From NCBI RefSeq assembly GCF_008831085.1, contig NZ_WBJY01000001.1:1798001-1862000 (forward strand): a DNA stretch of 64,000 nucleotides. The letters run 5' to 3'. The DNA is from Pseudoclavibacter endophyticus (lineage in GTDB: Bacteria; Actinomycetota; Actinomycetes; Actinomycetales; Microbacteriaceae). Shown here piece by piece: positions 1 to 8,929 of this stretch. Positions within the stretch are counted from its first letter, which is position 1; the number at the start of each line of letters is the position of its first letter. Position numbers and translations under genes: made by a program. The notes beneath the pieces are model-generated. The model saw nothing but the letters and a program-made list of their open reading frames with translations. It did not search any database and was not told the DNA's origin.

Positions 1-183
1 TCCTTCGCGTTCGCAGGGAAGAGTCGACGTCAACCCTAGCGCGGGGGGTGCTTCGCGACCGTGACGAACGTTTCACCGCACGGCGACCAGCCGGTGACAT
101 GGATCGCGTGCCACCCGCCTTCTACGTGGCATAGAATCTACTGAGGCTATCCCGTGAGGCCACGCCCCCTCGATCGGGCCTCG

Positions 184-189
184 TATCGT
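184..189 (+). promoter_or_regulatory. Candidate leaderless -10 element for ctaB
   Basis: TATCGT ends 7 nt before the TTG codon at 197, the spacing expected if transcription starts at the start codon. No Shine-Dalgarno sequence precedes that TTG. The pattern recurs before a dozen genes in this window. No clear -35 box is visible. A divergent gene (transketolase in related genomes) may lie left of the window edge; nothing coding is supported in 1-183. Confidence 0.4.
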
Positions 190-196
190 CTGAGAG

Positions 197-1138
197 TTGG
201 TTGTTGTGTCGGTTGACGAGCTCGTCGGAGTCGCTTCTTCGCCCGCCGTGGCGAGGGGAATCGGCGTCAAACGCAAGCTCAAGGCGTACGTCGCGCTCAC
301 GAAGCCGCGAATCATCGAGCTCCTGCTCGTGACGACGGCGCCGACCATGTTCCTCGCCGCACGAGGCGTGCCCGATCTGTGGCTCATGTTCGGCGTGCTC
401 GTCGGCGGAGCCGTCTCGGCCGCGAGCGCCAACGCCTTCAACTGCTACTTCGACCGCGACATCGACCGGCTCATGAAGCGCACCGAGAAGCGGCCGCTGG
501 TGACGGGAGAGGTGAGCGACCGCGAGGCCCTCGTGTTCGCCTGGCTCCTCGGCGCCGCCTCGACGGTGATCCTCTGGCTGGTCGCCAATCCGCTGACGGC
601 CGGACTCTCGGTCGGGGCGATCCTGCTCTACGTCGTCTTCTACACGCTCATCCTCAAGCGCCGCACCGAGCAGAACATCATCTGGGGCGGAATCGCCGGG
701 TGCATGCCCGTGCTCATCGGCTGGGCCGGCGTCACGAACTCGCTCTCATGGGAGCCCCTGATCCTGTTCGCGGTGATCTTCCTGTGGACGCCGGCGCACT
801 ACTGGCCCCTCTCCGTCAAGTACCGCGACGACTACCGCGCGGCCGGGGTGCCCATGCTCTCGGTGACGGAGGGCGAGACGAGCGTGAGCCTGCAGACCGT
901 GCTCTACGCGTGGGCGACCGTCGTCTGCTCGCTCCTCCTCGTGCCGGTCGCGCCGATGGGCTGGCTCTACACCGTCGTCTCGGTGCTCGCGGGCGGCTGG
1001 TTCCTCTGGGAGAGCCACGTGCTGTACCACCGCACGATCAAGGGGGAGAACCCCAAGCCCATGCGGGTGTTCCATCTTTCGATCACCTATTTGACGCTGC
1101 TGTTCCTCGCCGTGGGCATCGACCCGCTGCTGACGTAA
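197..1138 (+). CDS. ctaB: Protoheme IX farnesyltransferase (heme O synthase)
   Basis: Transfers a farnesyl group to heme b to give heme O, the first step towards the heme A of aa3-type cytochrome oxidase. It is a polytopic membrane enzyme of the UbiA superfamily. The 313-residue product carries the conserved KPRIIELLL segment near residue 36, the prenyl-diphosphate/Mg-binding motif [13 protein letters not shown] around residues 79-91, and a second polar loop containing [13 protein letters not shown] near residue 200. Hydrophobic segments fill the remainder. The start is taken as TTG at 197 because a TANNNT box sits 7 nt upstream; GTG at 206 is an in-frame alternative. It converges on ctaA, the next enzyme of the same pathway. 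Confidence 0.95.
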   Translation: MVVVSVDELVGVASSPAVARGIGVKRKLKAYVALTKPRIIELLLVTTAPTMFLAARGVPDLWLMFGVLVGGAVSAASANAFNCYFDRDIDRLMKRTEKRPLVTGEVSDREALVFAWLLGAASTVILWLVANPLTAGLSVGAILLYVVFYTLILKRRTEQNIIWGGIAGCMPVLIGWAGVTNSLSWEPLILFAVIFLWTPAHYWPLSVKYRDDYRAAGVPMLSVTEGETSVSLQTVLYAWATVVCSLLLVPVAPMGWLYTVVSVLAGGWFLWESHVLYHRTIKGENPKPMRVFHLSITYLTLLFLAVGIDPLLT

Positions 1139-1238
1139 CCGCCGAGGGTCGCTCGCCTGCTGTCGACGGGCGGACGGCGGGCCACCAGGCGGGTCCCCGT
1201 CCGACGGCGCGAGCCGCCGGACGCGGACGCGACCCGAG

Positions 1239-2255
1239 CTACCGCACCGGCGCGACGCCGGAGCGCGAGCCGGCTCCCGCGGGGGACGACTCGACGCGGG
1301 ACGCCGCAACGCCGCGGCGCACGACGACGAGGTTGGCGGTCATGACGGCGATCGTCACGCAGCTGAGCGTCATGTGCGCCGAGACGAGGCCGATCGGCAG
1401 GCCCGTGTTGGACTGCCAGACGCCGATGACGGCCTGCGCGACGACGAGCGCGAGCACGCCGATCGCGGTTGCGCCGGCGCCGGGGATGCGCGACCGCACG
1501 GACAGCCACACGAGCACGATCGCGCACACGAGCAGGATGTAGGCGGGGTACGAGTGCAGGTGCTGCATGAGCTCGGGATCGAGCCCATTGCGCGCGCTCG
1601 CCTCGTCGCCGGCGTGCGGACCCGAACCCGTCGTGAGCGACCCGACGTAAACCGTGACCCAGACCCACACGGCGGTGACGAGCGAGAGCACGAGCACGAG
1701 CCCGCGGCCCGAGAGCGACGCGCCGAGCGGGCTGGCGGGCACCGGCTCGGCGCGCAGCACACGGACGAGCAGCGTCGACGCGATGGTCACGAGCACGGCC
1801 GAGATGAGGAAGTGGATGCCGACCGCGGCCGGATGCAGCTCGAGCCACACGGTCACGCCGCCGACGACGGCCTGCACGATCGTCAGGATGCCGATCCACA
1901 GCGCGGGCGTGACGAGGCGCATACCGCTGCCCCGCGTATTCCACACGGCCAGGAACATGAGCAGCGCGACGGCACACAGCAGCCCCGTCAGGGTTCGGTT
2001 CCCGAACTCGATGATTCCGTGGAATCCCATCTCCGGCGTCGGCACGAGCGAGTCCTCGGTGCACATCGGCCAGGTCGGGCATCCGAGCCCCGACCCAGTG
2101 AGGCGTACGAGCCCTCCGGTCGTCACGATGAGGATGTGGACGGTGACGCTCGCCCAGGCCATGATGCGCGTCCACCGCGTGACGCGCTGCGGCATGAGCC
2201 CCTTCCGCAGCGTGCGCAGGTCAGAGGAGGACGAGGCGGACGATTGGGATGACAC
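1239..2255 (-). CDS. ctaA: Heme A synthase (COX15/CtaA family)
   Basis: Oxidises the C8 methyl group of heme O to give heme A in the cytoplasmic membrane. The 338-residue protein has about eight hydrophobic segments. It shows the family signature [19 protein letters not shown] near residues 47-65 with a conserved cysteine pair, and the histidines expected to ligate heme (EFGNRT loop, HFLIS, HLHSYP, HMTLS). The start is GTG with AAAGGT 5 nt upstream. It is convergent with ctaB, separated by 100 bp. The first residues and the last 30 or so are low-complexity Ser/Ala/Arg-rich sequence, common at the ends of actinobacterial homologues. Confidence 0.93.
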   Translation of the reverse strand: MSSQSSASSSSDLRTLRKGLMPQRVTRWTRIMAWASVTVHILIVTTGGLVRLTGSGLGCPTWPMCTEDSLVPTPEMGFHGIIEFGNRTLTGLLCAVALLMFLAVWNTRGSGMRLVTPALWIGILTIVQAVVGGVTVWLELHPAAVGIHFLISAVLVTIASTLLVRVLRAEPVPASPLGASLSGRGLVLVLSLVTAVWVWVTVYVGSLTTGSGPHAGDEASARNGLDPELMQHLHSYPAYILLVCAIVLVWLSVRSRIPGAGATAIGVLALVVAQAVIGVWQSNTGLPIGLVSAHMTLSCVTIAVMTANLVVVRRGVAASRVESSPAGAGSRSGVAPVR

Positions 2256-2522
2256 GTTGACCTTTCGATTGGCCGAATCTGGCGTAGGATGGGGATTTGG
2301 CCGTCGAACGCGCTGATGCGCGTTGGGACAGCAGGGATTCGTTCCGAGATGCTGGCCTCGGGAACAGCCTTGAGGTTGCTTCGGGAGCAGCTCCGCGGGA
2401 ACACAATCACGTTGGTCTGCGTTTCATTCTACGAGGCGTCGAATGGCATTCGATCGCCGGCACGACACGCCGCGATGTGCGTTCCACTCCCATGCGCGGC
2501 CCGACGAGGAAAAGAGGTTGAG

Positions 2523-3941
2523 ATGTCAGACGTACTGATCGATCGCCCGGAACTTGATGGCCTCGGCCACTACGAGTTCGGCTGGGCAGACCCTGACCAA
2601 GCTGGCTCCACCGCTGTGCGCGGGATCAACGAGGGCGTCGTCGAGGGAATCTCCCGCATCAAGGACGAGCCCGAGTGGATGCTGAAGACCCGCCTCAAGG
2701 GCTATCGGATGTTCGAGCGCAAGCCGATGCCGACGTGGGGCGCCGACCTCAGCGGCATCGACTTCGAGAACATCAAGTACTTCGTGCGCTCGACGGAGAA
2801 GCAGGCCCAGACCTGGGAAGACCTGCCCGCCGACATCAGGAACACGTACGAGCGCCTCGGTATCCCCGAGGCCGAGCGCCAGCGCCTCGTCGCCGGGGTC
2901 GCCGCGCAGTACGAGTCGGAGGTCGTCTACCACCAGATCAACGAGGAGCTCGAGAAGCAGGGTGTCATCTTCATGGACACCGACACGGCGCTTCGCGAGC
3001 ACCCGGAGTTCTTCGAAGAGTACTTCGGCACCGTGATCCCGGCCGGCGACAACAAGTTCGCCGCGCTCAACACGGCAGTGTGGTCGGGCGGCTCGTTCGT
3101 GTACGTGCCGAAGGGCGTGCACGTCGAAATTCCGCTGCAGGCCTACTTCCGCATCAACACCGAGAACATGGGCCAGTTCGAGCGCACGCTCATCATCGCC
3201 GACGAGGGCTCGTACGTGCACTACATCGAGGGCTGCACGGCGCCGATCTATTCGTCCGACTCGCTGCACTCGGCCGTGGTCGAGATCATCGCGAAGAAGA
3301 ACGCCCGCGTGCGCTACACGACCATCCAGAACTGGTCGAACAACGTCTACAACCTCGTCACGAAGCGTGCCGTGGCCGAGGAGGGCGCGACCATGGAGTG
3401 GGTCGACGGCAACATCGGTTCGAAGGTCACCATGAAGTACCCCTCGATCTACCTCATGGGCGAGCACGCGAAGGGCGAGACCCTCTCGGTCGCGTTCGCG
3501 GGCCCGGGCCAGCACCAGGACGCCGGCGCCAAGATGGTCCACTCCGCGCCGTACACGCAGTCGGCCATCACGTCGAAGTCCATCGCGCGCGGTGGCGGAC
3601 GCGCCGGCTACCGCGGTGAGGTGCGAATCGACGCGGCCGCTCACCACTCGTCGAACAGCGTCATCTGCGATGCCCTGCTCGTCGACACCATCTCGCGCTC
3701 CGACACGTATCCCGCGATTGACATTCGGGTCGACGACGTGCAGCTCGGCCACGAGGCGACGGTCACGAAGGTGTCCGAGGAGCAGCTGTTCTACCTCATG
3801 AGCCGCGGCATGCCCGAGACCGAGGCCATGGCCATGATCGTTCGCGGGTTCATCGAACCCATCGCGCGCGAGCTGCCTATGGAGTACGCCCTCGAGCTCA
3901 ACAAGCTCATCGAGATGAACATGGAAGGATCGGTCGGCTAG
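2523..3941 (+). CDS. sufB: Fe-S cluster assembly scaffold protein SufB
   Basis: Scaffold subunit of the SufBCD complex, which assembles Fe-S clusters in the cytoplasm. The 472-residue product matches the usual length. It contains the family core ([40 protein letters not shown] with the conserved cysteine, [12 protein letters not shown]) and a C-terminal MSRGMPE repeat also present in SufD. The ATG at 2523 is chosen because GAGG lies 6 nt upstream and the protein begins at the normal point; a reading frame extending to 2289 has no family similarity. It is the first gene of a five-gene operon. The 267 bp to divergent ctaA hold no gene, and no SufR repressor is adjacent. Confidence 0.97.
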   Translation: MSDVLIDRPELDGLGHYEFGWADPDQAGSTAVRGINEGVVEGISRIKDEPEWMLKTRLKGYRMFERKPMPTWGADLSGIDFENIKYFVRSTEKQAQTWEDLPADIRNTYERLGIPEAERQRLVAGVAAQYESEVVYHQINEELEKQGVIFMDTDTALREHPEFFEEYFGTVIPAGDNKFAALNTAVWSGGSFVYVPKGVHVEIPLQAYFRINTENMGQFERTLIIADEGSYVHYIEGCTAPIYSSDSLHSAVVEIIAKKNARVRYTTIQNWSNNVYNLVTKRAVAEEGATMEWVDGNIGSKVTMKYPSIYLMGEHAKGETLSVAFAGPGQHQDAGAKMVHSAPYTQSAITSKSIARGGGRAGYRGEVRIDAAAHHSSNSVICDALLVDTISRSDTYPAIDIRVDDVQLGHEATVTKVSEEQLFYLMSRGMPETEAMAMIVRGFIEPIARELPMEYALELNKLIEMNMEGSVG

Positions 3942-3944
3942 AAG

Positions 3945-5183
3945 ATGACGACGCCTACCACGACCACCGCCTCGTCCGCCCAGTCGGGCGCGGCTCCGGG
4001 GGAGCAGCGGAACGCCCTCGGGCAGAACGCCCACGCCCATGGGCGGGACCCCTTCGTCCCGGTGCAGACCCGCTCCGAGCGGCCCTCCTCCACGAACCCC
4101 GCCGACTTCGCCGACGTGACCGGTCGCGAAGCCGAATGGAAGTACAGCCCGGTCGCGAAGCTGCACGACCTCATCTCGGGTGAACTCGCTCCCGCCAACG
4201 AGCGGATCGACGACCCGGGTGTAGAGGGCGTGACCATCTCACGGGTGTCGCGTGACGACGCCCGTATCGGGACCGCCGGCATCCCCGAAGACAAGGCGTC
4301 GGCCAACGCCTTCGCCTCATTCGGCGAGGCGCTCGTGATCGAGGTGTCCGGGGAGGACGACAAGGTCGCGCTGATCGACCGCAGCGGTTTCGGAAACACG
4401 CCGGCCGCAGCGCACACGATCGTCGACATCAAGCCGCACGCGCAGGCGCTCCTGGTGCTGCGCCACACGGGCCCTGCCGCGCTCGCGGAGAACGTCGAGT
4501 TCCTCGTGGGCGAGGGCGCGCGGGTCACCGTGGTTTCACTGCAGGAGTGGGAGGACGGGGCCCGCCACCTGTCGAGTCACTTCGCAGCGATCGAGCGCGA
4601 CGCCTACCTCAAGCACGTCGTCGTCTCACTCGGCGGTGACATCGTGCGGCTCAACTCGTCGGCCCACCTGAACGCGCCCGGTGCCGACGGCGAGCTGTTC
4701 GGGCTGTACTTCGCCGATGCGGGGCAGCACCTCGAGCAGCAGGTCTTCATGGACCACAACGCACCCAAGACCCGCAGCCGCGTCAACTACAAGGGCGCGC
4801 TCCAAGGAGAAGGCGCCCGCTCGGTGTGGATCGGCGACGTACTGATTCGCGCCAACGCCGACGGCACGGACAGCTACGAGCAGAACCGCAACCTCGTGCT
4901 CTCCGACGGGGCGCGCGCCGACTCGGTGCCGAACCTCGAGATCGAGACGGGCAACATCGAGGGCGCGGGCCACGCATCGGCGACGGGCCGATTCGATGAC
5001 GAGCACCTCTTCTATCTCATGTCGCGCGGCATCGCAGAGGCCGAGGCCCGCCGCATGGTGGCGCACGGCTTCCTCAACGAGATCGTGCAGGAGATCGGCA
5101 ACGACGAGCTTGCCGAGCGGCTCAACGCCATCATCGAACAAGAGCTGTACCAATCGACGGGTCGCCTGCTGGGGGCCTCGTGA
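3945..5183 (+). CDS. sufD: Fe-S cluster assembly protein SufD
   Basis: Partner of SufB in the SufBC2D scaffold; required for iron acquisition during cluster assembly. The product has 412 residues. After a variable N-terminus of about 40 residues it has the SufD beta-helix domain, with LNAPGADGELFGLYFADAGQ near residues 240-259, DHNAPKTRSRVNYKGAL near 270, and the C-terminal [23 protein letters not shown] shared in pattern with SufB. It starts 3 bp after sufB and its stop overlaps the next GTG, so the operon is translationally coupled. Confidence 0.95.
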   Translation: MTTPTTTTASSAQSGAAPGEQRNALGQNAHAHGRDPFVPVQTRSERPSSTNPADFADVTGREAEWKYSPVAKLHDLISGELAPANERIDDPGVEGVTISRVSRDDARIGTAGIPEDKASANAFASFGEALVIEVSGEDDKVALIDRSGFGNTPAAAHTIVDIKPHAQALLVLRHTGPAALAENVEFLVGEGARVTVVSLQEWEDGARHLSSHFAAIERDAYLKHVVVSLGGDIVRLNSSAHLNAPGADGELFGLYFADAGQHLEQQVFMDHNAPKTRSRVNYKGALQGEGARSVWIGDVLIRANADGTDSYEQNRNLVLSDGARADSVPNLEIETGNIEGAGHASATGRFDDEHLFYLMSRGIAEAEARRMVAHGFLNEIVQEIGNDELAERLNAIIEQELYQSTGRLLGAS

Positions 5184-5518
5184 CGTACGAGCTGGTCTGC
5201 CCGACCGACGAGGTGCAGGTCGATACCCCGCACCGCGTTGTGCTCCAGGGCAACCCCATTGTGGTCGTGCGCGACTCGGCCGGCTCGGTCTACGCGATCG
5301 GCGACACGTGCACCCACGGCGACATCTCGCTGAGCGAGGGGTTCGTCGAGAACGACACGATCGAGTGCTGGGCCCACGGCTCCATGTTCTCGCTGCGTTC
5401 CGGCTGGCCGCTCAATCTTCCGGCCTACGAGCCGGTGCCCGTCTTCAAGGTCAAGATCGAGGACGGCGACATCTACATCGATCCCACCCCGATTTACGAG
5501 GAACAGCACACACCATGA
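5180..5518 (+). CDS. Rieske-type [2Fe-2S] ferredoxin, SUF operon
   Basis: Small non-heme ferredoxin of 112 residues. It carries the two Rieske cluster-binding boxes, C-T-H-G near residue 38 and C-W-A-H-G near residue 56, which supply two Cys and two His ligands. It resembles the ferredoxin component of aromatic dioxygenases, but no dioxygenase gene is nearby. The GTG start overlaps the sufD stop and the stop overlaps the sufC ATG, so it is made with the SUF machinery. A role as electron donor or test client of cluster assembly is inferred from context only. Confidence 0.9.
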   Translation: MTYELVCPTDEVQVDTPHRVVLQGNPIVVVRDSAGSVYAIGDTCTHGDISLSEGFVENDTIECWAHGSMFSLRSGWPLNLPAYEPVPVFKVKIEDGDIYIDPTPIYEEQHTP

Positions 5519-6315
5519 GCACACTGCAGATTTCCGACCTCCACGTGAGCGTCGAGACCGACCAGGGCACCAAGGAGATCCTTCGCGGTGTCGACCTCAC
5601 GATCAACCAGGGCGAGATCCACGCCGTCATGGGCCCGAACGGCTCGGGCAAGTCGACGCTCGCCTACACGATCGCCGGGCACCCGAAGTACGAGGTGACG
5701 GGCGGCTCGATCACGCTCGACGGTGAAGACGTGCTGGAGATGGAGGTCGATGAGCGTGCGAAGGCCGGCCTGTTCCTCGCGATGCAGTACCCCGTCGAGA
5801 TTCCCGGCGTGACGATGTCGAACTTCCTCCGCACCGCGAAGACGGCCGTCTCGGGCGAGGCGCCCGCCCTCCGTCCGTGGCTGAAGGACGTCCGTTCGTC
5901 GATGGAGATGCTCCGCATGGACCCGGTCTTTCAGGAGCGCAACGTCAACGAGGGGTTCTCCGGCGGTGAGAAGAAGCGTGCCGAGATCCTGCAGCTCGAG
6001 CTGCTGAAGCCGACGTTCGCGGTGCTCGACGAGACCGACTCCGGCCTCGACGTCGACGCGCTGCGCATCGTTTCGGAGGGCGTGAACCGGGTCAAGGAAA
6101 ACACCAACCTCGGCGTCCTGCTCATCACGCACTACACACGGATCCTGCGCTACATCAAGCCCGACTTCGTGCACGTCTTCGTCGCCGGCCGCATGGTCGA
6201 TGAGGGTGGTCCGGAGCTCGCCGAGCGCCTCGAGAACGAGGGCTACGACCGCTACCTCGCGGGAGCACAGCAGGCTGACGCTGTCCAGCAGGCTGACGCT
6301 GTCCAGCAGGCCTAG
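5515..6315 (+). CDS. sufC: SUF complex ATPase SufC
   Basis: ABC-type ATPase that drives conformational change in SufBD. The ATG at 5515 overlaps the preceding stop and gives a 266-residue protein; a longer in-frame extension upstream is spurious. Walker A GPNGSGKST lies near residue 40, the family-specific MQYPVEIPGV near 88, the signature FSGGEKKRAEI near 146, and Walker B FAVLDETDSGLDVD near 170. The last 18 residues are two copies of an 18-bp repeat (QADAVQ twice) that are not part of the family core. Confidence 0.96.
   Translation: MSTLQISDLHVSVETDQGTKEILRGVDLTINQGEIHAVMGPNGSGKSTLAYTIAGHPKYEVTGGSITLDGEDVLEMEVDERAKAGLFLAMQYPVEIPGVTMSNFLRTAKTAVSGEAPALRPWLKDVRSSMEMLRMDPVFQERNVNEGFSGGEKKRAEILQLELLKPTFAVLDETDSGLDVDALRIVSEGVNRVKENTNLGVLLITHYTRILRYIKPDFVHVFVAGRMVDEGGPELAERLENEGYDRYLAGAQQADAVQQADAVQQA
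6271..6306 (+). repeat. In-frame 18-bp tandem repeat at the 3' end of sufC
   Basis: Two perfect copies of an 18-bp unit (6271-6288, 6289-6306) encode QADAVQ twice, immediately before the stop. The unit length keeps the frame. It appears to be a recent duplication in the non-conserved tail. Confidence 0.9.
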
Positions 6316-6335
6316 GCACCAGTAGGGTTTTCACC

Positions 6336-6668
6336 ATGGCAATGCAAACGCTCGAACCGACCAGGTACGACGAGGTCGAAGAGGCGTTGAAAGACGTCGT
6401 CGACCCCGAGCTCGGCGTCAACATCGTCGATCTCGGCCTCATCTACGACCTTGCATGGGAAGACGAGCTCGACGCGCTCGTCGTCTCGATGACCCTCACG
6501 TCTGCAGGGTGCCCGCTCACCGACGTGATCGAGGACGAGATGGCGAAAGCCCTCGACGGCGCGGTTGAGCGCTTCCAAATCAACTGGGTCTGGATGCCCC
6601 CGTGGGGCCCCGACAAGATCACCGACGACGGACGCGAGATGATGCGCGCCCTCGGCTTCAACATCTAG
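6336..6668 (+). CDS. sufT: SufT-like metal-sulfur cluster maturation protein (MIP18/DUF59 family)
   Basis: Protein of 110 residues from the MIP18/PaaD/SufT family, which helps deliver or mature Fe-S clusters. Visible motifs are VVDPELGVNIVDLGLIYDL near residues 21-39, the conserved cysteine in TSAGCPLTD near residue 64, and the C-terminal WxPPW segment (VWMPPWGPDKIT). It lies 20 bp after sufC on the same strand and is followed by a strong hairpin, so it is the last gene of the suf operon. The symbol follows the actinobacterial naming convention. Confidence 0.88.
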   Translation: MAMQTLEPTRYDEVEEALKDVVDPELGVNIVDLGLIYDLAWEDELDALVVSMTLTSAGCPLTDVIEDEMAKALDGAVERFQINWVWMPPWGPDKITDDGREMMRALGFNI

Positions 6669-6685
6669 GTAGCGCCCGTTCGCGC

Positions 6686-6721
6686 TCACGCGGCCCGCCG
6701 GAACACCGGCGGGCCGCGTGA
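6686..6721 (+). terminator. Terminator hairpin of the suf operon
   Basis: A perfect 16-bp inverted repeat (6686-6701 with 6706-6721) closes on a 4-nt AACA loop 17 bp after the last stop codon. It is followed by CGTTTG, a weak U tract, as is usual for actinobacterial terminators. Confidence 0.8.
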
Positions 6722-6786
6722 CGTTTGCCCCCGCGTCTGACGTTCTCGACCTGATGTTCTCGAGCTGACGCAATCGAAAGGACCCT

Positions 6787-7872
6787 GTGGCAACTCCGAA
6801 GCTCTTCGCCCCCCTCTCGCTGCGCGACACGACGTTTCGCAACCGGCTCTGGGTGTCGCCCATGTGCCAGTACGCGTGCGACGCCGAGGACGGGCGCGCG
6901 ACCGATTGGCACCTCGTGCACTACCCGGGCTTCGCGAGGGGAGGAGCAGGCCTCGTCATCGTGGAGGCGACGGCCGTGACACCGGAAGGCCGAATCTCGC
7001 CGCGCGATCTCGGCATCTGGAGTGACGGGCACGTCGAGGGGCTCTCGCGCATCGCTTCCCTTGTGAAGGGGCTCGGCGCCGCTGCCGCGATTCAGCTCGC
7101 GCACGCCGGCCGCAAGGCCTCGACGCCGCCCATGCTGCCCGGGTTCGAGCGCGGGCGTGGCTCCGTGCCCGAGAGCGACGGCGGGTGGCGCGCGGTCGCA
7201 CCATCGGCGCTCGCGTTCGGCGACTACGACACGCCGCGCGAGCTCGCGGCCGAAGAGCTGCCCGGTATCGTGAACGCCTTCGTGACCGCGGCCGAACGAG
7301 CCGTGCGCGCCGGTTTCGACGCGGTCGAGGTGCACGCGGCTCATGGCTACCTCCTGCACGAGTTCCTGTCCCCGCTGAGCAATGCCCGTGAGGACGAGTA
7401 CGGCGGCGACCTCGCGGGGCGCGCGCGCCTCGTTCGCGAAGTCGTCCGCGGCATCCGCGCCGCGCATCCCGATCTACCCGTGTTCGTGCGGGTCTCGGCG
7501 ACCGACTGGGTCGACGGCGGCATCACCGCCCACGACACGGCCACCGTCTCGGGCTGGCTGCGCGAGGACGGCGCCGACTTCATCGACGTGTCGAGCGGCG
7601 CCAACACGCCCGATGCGCAGATCCCTGTTGGCCCCGCCTATCAGGCCCCGCTCGCGGCGGTCGTGCGTGCTGCCGGCCTCCCCGTCGGCACGGTCGGCAT
7701 GATCACGCAGTCCTGGCAGGCCGAGACGCTGCTCACGACTGAGCAGGCGGATGTCGTCATCGTCGCCCGCGAGTGGCTCCGCGATCCCAACCTGGCACTG
7801 ACGTGGGCCGGTGAGCTACGCGCCGACGTCGCCGCGATCCGCCCGCCCCAGCTCTTCCGCGCGATCCGGTAA
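6787..7872 (+). CDS. NADH:flavin oxidoreductase, old yellow enzyme family (YqjM-like)
   Basis: FMN-dependent ene-reductase that uses NAD(P)H to reduce activated alkenes or other electrophiles; the physiological substrate is unknown. The 361-residue TIM-barrel protein contains SPMCQY near residue 23 (Cys26 is the position that tunes FMN potential in YqjM-type enzymes), QLAHAGRKAS near residue 100 with the His pair region, and DLAGRARLVREVV, the usual NR..R element. The GTG start has GAAAGGA 4 nt upstream. An AraC regulator starts 17 bp downstream on the same strand, so the two may be co-transcribed. Confidence 0.9.
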   Translation: MATPKLFAPLSLRDTTFRNRLWVSPMCQYACDAEDGRATDWHLVHYPGFARGGAGLVIVEATAVTPEGRISPRDLGIWSDGHVEGLSRIASLVKGLGAAAAIQLAHAGRKASTPPMLPGFERGRGSVPESDGGWRAVAPSALAFGDYDTPRELAAEELPGIVNAFVTAAERAVRAGFDAVEVHAAHGYLLHEFLSPLSNAREDEYGGDLAGRARLVREVVRGIRAAHPDLPVFVRVSATDWVDGGITAHDTATVSGWLREDGADFIDVSSGANTPDAQIPVGPAYQAPLAAVVRAAGLPVGTVGMITQSWQAETLLTTEQADVVIVAREWLRDPNLALTWAGELRADVAAIRPPQLFRAIR

Positions 7873-7889
7873 CCCGAGATGATGTCACC

Positions 7890-8846
7890 ATGGCGCACGC
7901 GGCGGACGCTCCTGGGGAAACCGGACAGCTAGGACGGCTCGACGCCGGTCGGCTTCCATTGACCGAACGACTTGCGACCTGGGCCGAGGCGACGGCCCGG
8001 TTCCTGGTCCCGTTGCGGATCAGTTCATTCACTGAGACGGTCAACGGCACAATCTGGGCCGTCCGCACGGCGGGCATCACGTTCTGTCGCGTCCGAGCGA
8101 GTGCGCACGACGCAGTCCGAACACCGGAGCTCACGTCCACGGGGCCCACGCCACAGCTCAAGTTCGCGATCCCCATCCGGCGACCCGTCACGTTGCGTCA
8201 AGACGGCAGACGGGTCAGGCTCCGGCCGGGGCAACTCGCTCTGTACCGCACGAACCGTCCCTATGAGATCGGGAGCGAGGGCCCGGTCGATCTGGCGATC
8301 GTGATGCTCCCCGTCGACGCGACGCCACTCAATGAGTCGGAGATCGACGAGCTCTCGGCGACTCGCTTGTCGGGGGAGCAGCTGCCGCGCATCCGTTCGA
8401 CGCTCCTGCGAGCTGCAGCGGGTGAGGTTGCGGAGACCGATCGGGACCGTGCGCTCGATGCGCTCGTCACGCTGCGGACTGCCTCGCGCTCCCACACGGA
8501 CTCGAAGCGACACACGCGCCTTCGCGCGCAAGCCGATCGGCTGATTCAACATCGGCTTGGTGACGCGGCCATGAACCCCGAGCAGATCGCCGACGCGCTC
8601 GGCGTCTCGAGGCGGACGCTCTACGACGCGTTCGCTCGCGATGGACGCAGCGTCGCCTCCGTGATCAGGCACCGCCGCCTCGACGTTGCACGTGACCTCT
8701 TGACGCGCCACGGCGACGCGATGCTCAGCGTGGCAGAGGTTGCGGCGGCCTGCGGCTTTCGAAGCCCGGCCCACTTCAGCAGGGCCTTCCACGAGGAATT
8801 CGGAGTGGCACCGTCTCGATGCCGGGAGATCATTGGCGAAGCTTGA
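7890..8846 (+). CDS. AraC/XylS-family transcriptional regulator
   Basis: Regulator of 318 residues. The N-terminal half (about 30-190) looks like the AraC-binding-like domain of the AraC/NitR/FeaR group. The C-terminal hundred residues hold the double helix-turn-helix: AMNPEQIADALGVSRRTLYDAF near residue 230, and LSVAEVAAACGFRSPAHFSRAFHEEF near residue 280 with the typical GF..P.HFSRAF signature. A nitrilase begins 83 bp downstream on the same strand. Paired AraC-type activators and nitrilases are known (for example NitR in Rhodococcus), so control of the nitrilase is a reasonable inference. Confidence 0.88.
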   Translation: MAHAADAPGETGQLGRLDAGRLPLTERLATWAEATARFLVPLRISSFTETVNGTIWAVRTAGITFCRVRASAHDAVRTPELTSTGPTPQLKFAIPIRRPVTLRQDGRRVRLRPGQLALYRTNRPYEIGSEGPVDLAIVMLPVDATPLNESEIDELSATRLSGEQLPRIRSTLLRAAAGEVAETDRDRALDALVTLRTASRSHTDSKRHTRLRAQADRLIQHRLGDAAMNPEQIADALGVSRRTLYDAFARDGRSVASVIRHRRLDVARDLLTRHGDAMLSVAEVAAACGFRSPAHFSRAFHEEFGVAPSRCREIIGEA

Positions 8847-8916
8847 CGATGCGTGCGGATCCGCACGACCGACCACCACCCCGCACGACAGCACCGGTCC
8901 GGCCGGGCGTCTGGCA

Positions 8917-8922
8917 TACCGT
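8917..8922 (+). promoter_or_regulatory. Candidate leaderless -10 element for the nitrilase
   Basis: TACCGT ends 7 nt before the ATG at 8930 and no ribosome binding site is present. This supports 8930 as the start and suggests the nitrilase has its own promoter downstream of the AraC gene. Confidence 0.4.
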
Positions 8923-8929
8923 GCAGTTC

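Noticed and set aside
73..441. 122-codon minus-strand open frame upstream of and into ctaB
   Set aside because: Overlaps the ctaB N-terminus, has no ribosome binding site and no family resemblance; the first 196 bp are better read as an intergenic promoter region.
1198..1221. Possible terminator hairpin between ctaB and ctaA
   Set aside because: The stem has internal mismatches and no U tract, so it is too weak to annotate.
1087..2175. Second minus-strand frame overlapping ctaA
   Set aside because: Out of frame with the heme A synthase and composed of His/Arg/Ala-rich sequence.
2526..4166. 546-codon minus-strand open frame over sufB
   Set aside because: Antisense to an unmistakable SufB; no domain support.
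5180..5518. Ferredoxin subunit of an aromatic ring dioxygenase
   Set aside because: No oxygenase or reductase subunit genes are nearby; tight coupling to sufD and sufC points to the SUF system.
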